Positions 62,700 to 64,000 of a DNA stretch of 64,000 nt are shown here, piece after piece. Positions within the stretch are counted from its first letter, which is position 1, and each line of letters begins with the position of its first letter. The stretch spans positions 30,355,624 through 30,419,623 of the forward strand of contig NC_092096.1 of the NCBI RefSeq assembly GCF_045679555.1, written 5' to 3'. Position numbers and translations under genes: made by a program. The DNA comes from Salvelinus alpinus (Eukaryota > Chordata > Actinopteri > Salmoniformes > Salmonidae). The notes below the pieces were generated by a model. The model was not told the DNA's origin and did no database searches. It was given only the letters and a program-made list of their open reading frames with translations.

Positions 62700-64000
62700 A
62701 GACAAAAAGGTGTTAAACAAATCAAAATATATTTTATATTTGCCTTGATGAAAGCTTTGCACACTTTTGGCATTCTCTCAACCAGCTTCATGAGGTAGTC
62801 ACCTGGAATGCATTTCAATTAACAGATGTGCCTTGTTAAAAGTTAATTTGTGGAATTTCTTTCCTTCTTAATGCGTTTGAGCCAATCAGTTGTGTTGTGA
62901 GAAGGTAGGATTGGTATCCAGAAGATAGCCCTATTTGGTAAAAGACCAAGTCCATATTATGGCAAGAACAGCTCAAATAACCAAAGAGCAACTACAGACC
63001 ATCATTACTTTAAGACATGAAGGTCAGTCAATACGGAAAACTTCAAGAACTTTGAAAGTTTCTTCAAGTGCAGTCGCAAAATCCATCAAGCGCTATGATG
63101 AAACTGGTTCTCATGAGGACCGCCACAGGATAGGAAGACCCAGAGTTACCTCTGCTGCAGAGGAAAAGTTCATTAGAGTTACCAGCCTCAGAAATTGCAG
63201 CCCAAATAAATGCTTCACGGAGTTCAAGTAACAGACACATCTGAACATCAACTGTTCAGAGGAGATTGAGTGAATCAGGCATTCCTGGTCGAATTGCTGT
63301 AAAGAAACGCCAATAATAAGAAGAGACTTGCTTGGGCCAAGAAACATGAGCAATGGACATTCGACCGGTGGAAATCTGTCCTTTGGTATGATTTTTGGTT
63401 CCAACCGCCGTGTCTTTGTGAGACGCAGAGTAGGTTAACGGATGATCTCCGCATGTGTGGCTCCCACCGTGAAACATGGAGGAGGAGGTGTGATGGTGCT
63501 TTGCTGGTGACACTGTGATTTATTTAGAATTCACACTTAACCAGCATGGCTACCACAGCATTCTGCAGCGATACGGCATCCCATCTGATTTGCGCTTAGT
63601 GGGACTATCATTTGTTTTTCTACAGGACAATGACCCAACACACCTCCAGGCTGTGTATGGGCTGTTTGACCCAGCAGGAGAGTGATAGAGTGCTGCATCA
63701 GATGACCTGGCCTCCACAATAACCTGACCTCAGCCCAATTGAGATGGTTTGGGATGAGTTGGACCACAGAGTGAAGGAAAAGCAGCCAACAATTGCTCAG
63801 CATATGTGGGAACTCCTTCAAGACTGTTGGAAAAGCACTCCAGGTGAAGCTGGTTGAGAGAATGCCAAGAGTGTGCAAAGCTGTCATCAAGACAAAGGGT
63901 GGCTACTTTGAAGAATCTAAATTCCATGTGTTATTTCATAGTTTTGATTTCTTCACTATTATTCTACAATGTAGAAATTTTTTAAGATAAAGAAAAACCC
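62700..64000 (+). mobile_element. Tc1-like transposon, decayed, runs off the window
   Basis: The left part begins near GACAAAAAGGTGTTAAACAA and the right part reaches ATTCTACAATGTAGAAATTT near the window end. The outermost left terminal repeat is missing. Internal sequence matches a very common salmonid Tc1 family. Confidence 0.88.
62959..63900 (+). pseudogene. Tc1-like transposase pseudogene
   Basis: ATG 62959 opens a paired-type DNA-binding domain: MARTAQITKEQLQTIITLRH, SIRKTSRTLKVSSSAVAKSI and a GRPRVT hinge near 63140. The frame ends at TAA 63229. The remaining two thirds (catalytic DDE domain, with the VKHGGGGVMV- and NDPTHLQAV-type stretches near 63470 and 63630) are present only as frameshifted pieces, with small deletions near 63310, 63395 and 63500. 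It could not make a working transposase. Confidence 0.85.

Overview
The window is teleost, almost certainly salmonid, nuclear DNA. It has spliced vertebrate genes with GT-AG introns. It is also packed with repeats of salmonid type: Tc1-like transposons, hAT-type MITEs, a tRNA-headed SINE and an L2-clade LINE whose 3' end reads 'GGATAAGAGCGTCTGCTAAA', two LTRs with TGTCAC...TTACA ends, and long minisatellites. The genus and species cannot be read from the sequence.

Layout. (1) 1-19370, + strand: kmt2e (MLL5), 19 coding exons from 3085 to the stop at 18144. All splice phases agree and give 1,644 codons before the stop. The first coding exon (start codon) lies upstream of the window or was not found. 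Introns hold a 31-bp minisatellite, a hAT-like element and several MITEs. (2) 19.4-23.1 kb: intergenic sequence and a decayed minus-strand LINE. (3) 23.4-25.9 kb, + strand: a RING/B-box/coiled-coil/PRY-SPRY TRIM gene with a noncoding first exon and an IRF-type site upstream. One missing base separates the RING from the rest. (4) 26.24-31.05 kb: about 145 copies of a 33-bp minisatellite. (5) 31-35 kb: several short transposon remnants. (6) 35157-35384, minus strand: one exon of lhfpl3, a tetraspan membrane protein gene that neighbours KMT2E in human as well. (7) 35.4-64 kb: no other gene found, so this is probably the large lhfpl3 intron leading to an upstream exon outside the window. It holds five more minisatellites (26, 35, 24, 49 and 39 bp), five LINE copies or fragments from three families, two solo LTRs with perfect 5-bp target duplications, MITEs and Tc1 remnants.

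The genes do not form a pathway. KMT2E is a chromatin reader, TRIM proteins are ubiquitin ligases often tied to innate immunity, and LHFPL3 is a membrane protein; kmt2e and lhfpl3 are linked by conserved synteny. I found no clear new multi-gene system. The most unusual structures are a SINE whose tRNA-like head has expanded into eleven tandem 49-bp units with a pol III B-box-like motif, the 33-bp and 26-bp arrays with internal long-range duplications, a local inversion in the 35-bp array, and short duplicated segments around the TRIM locus.
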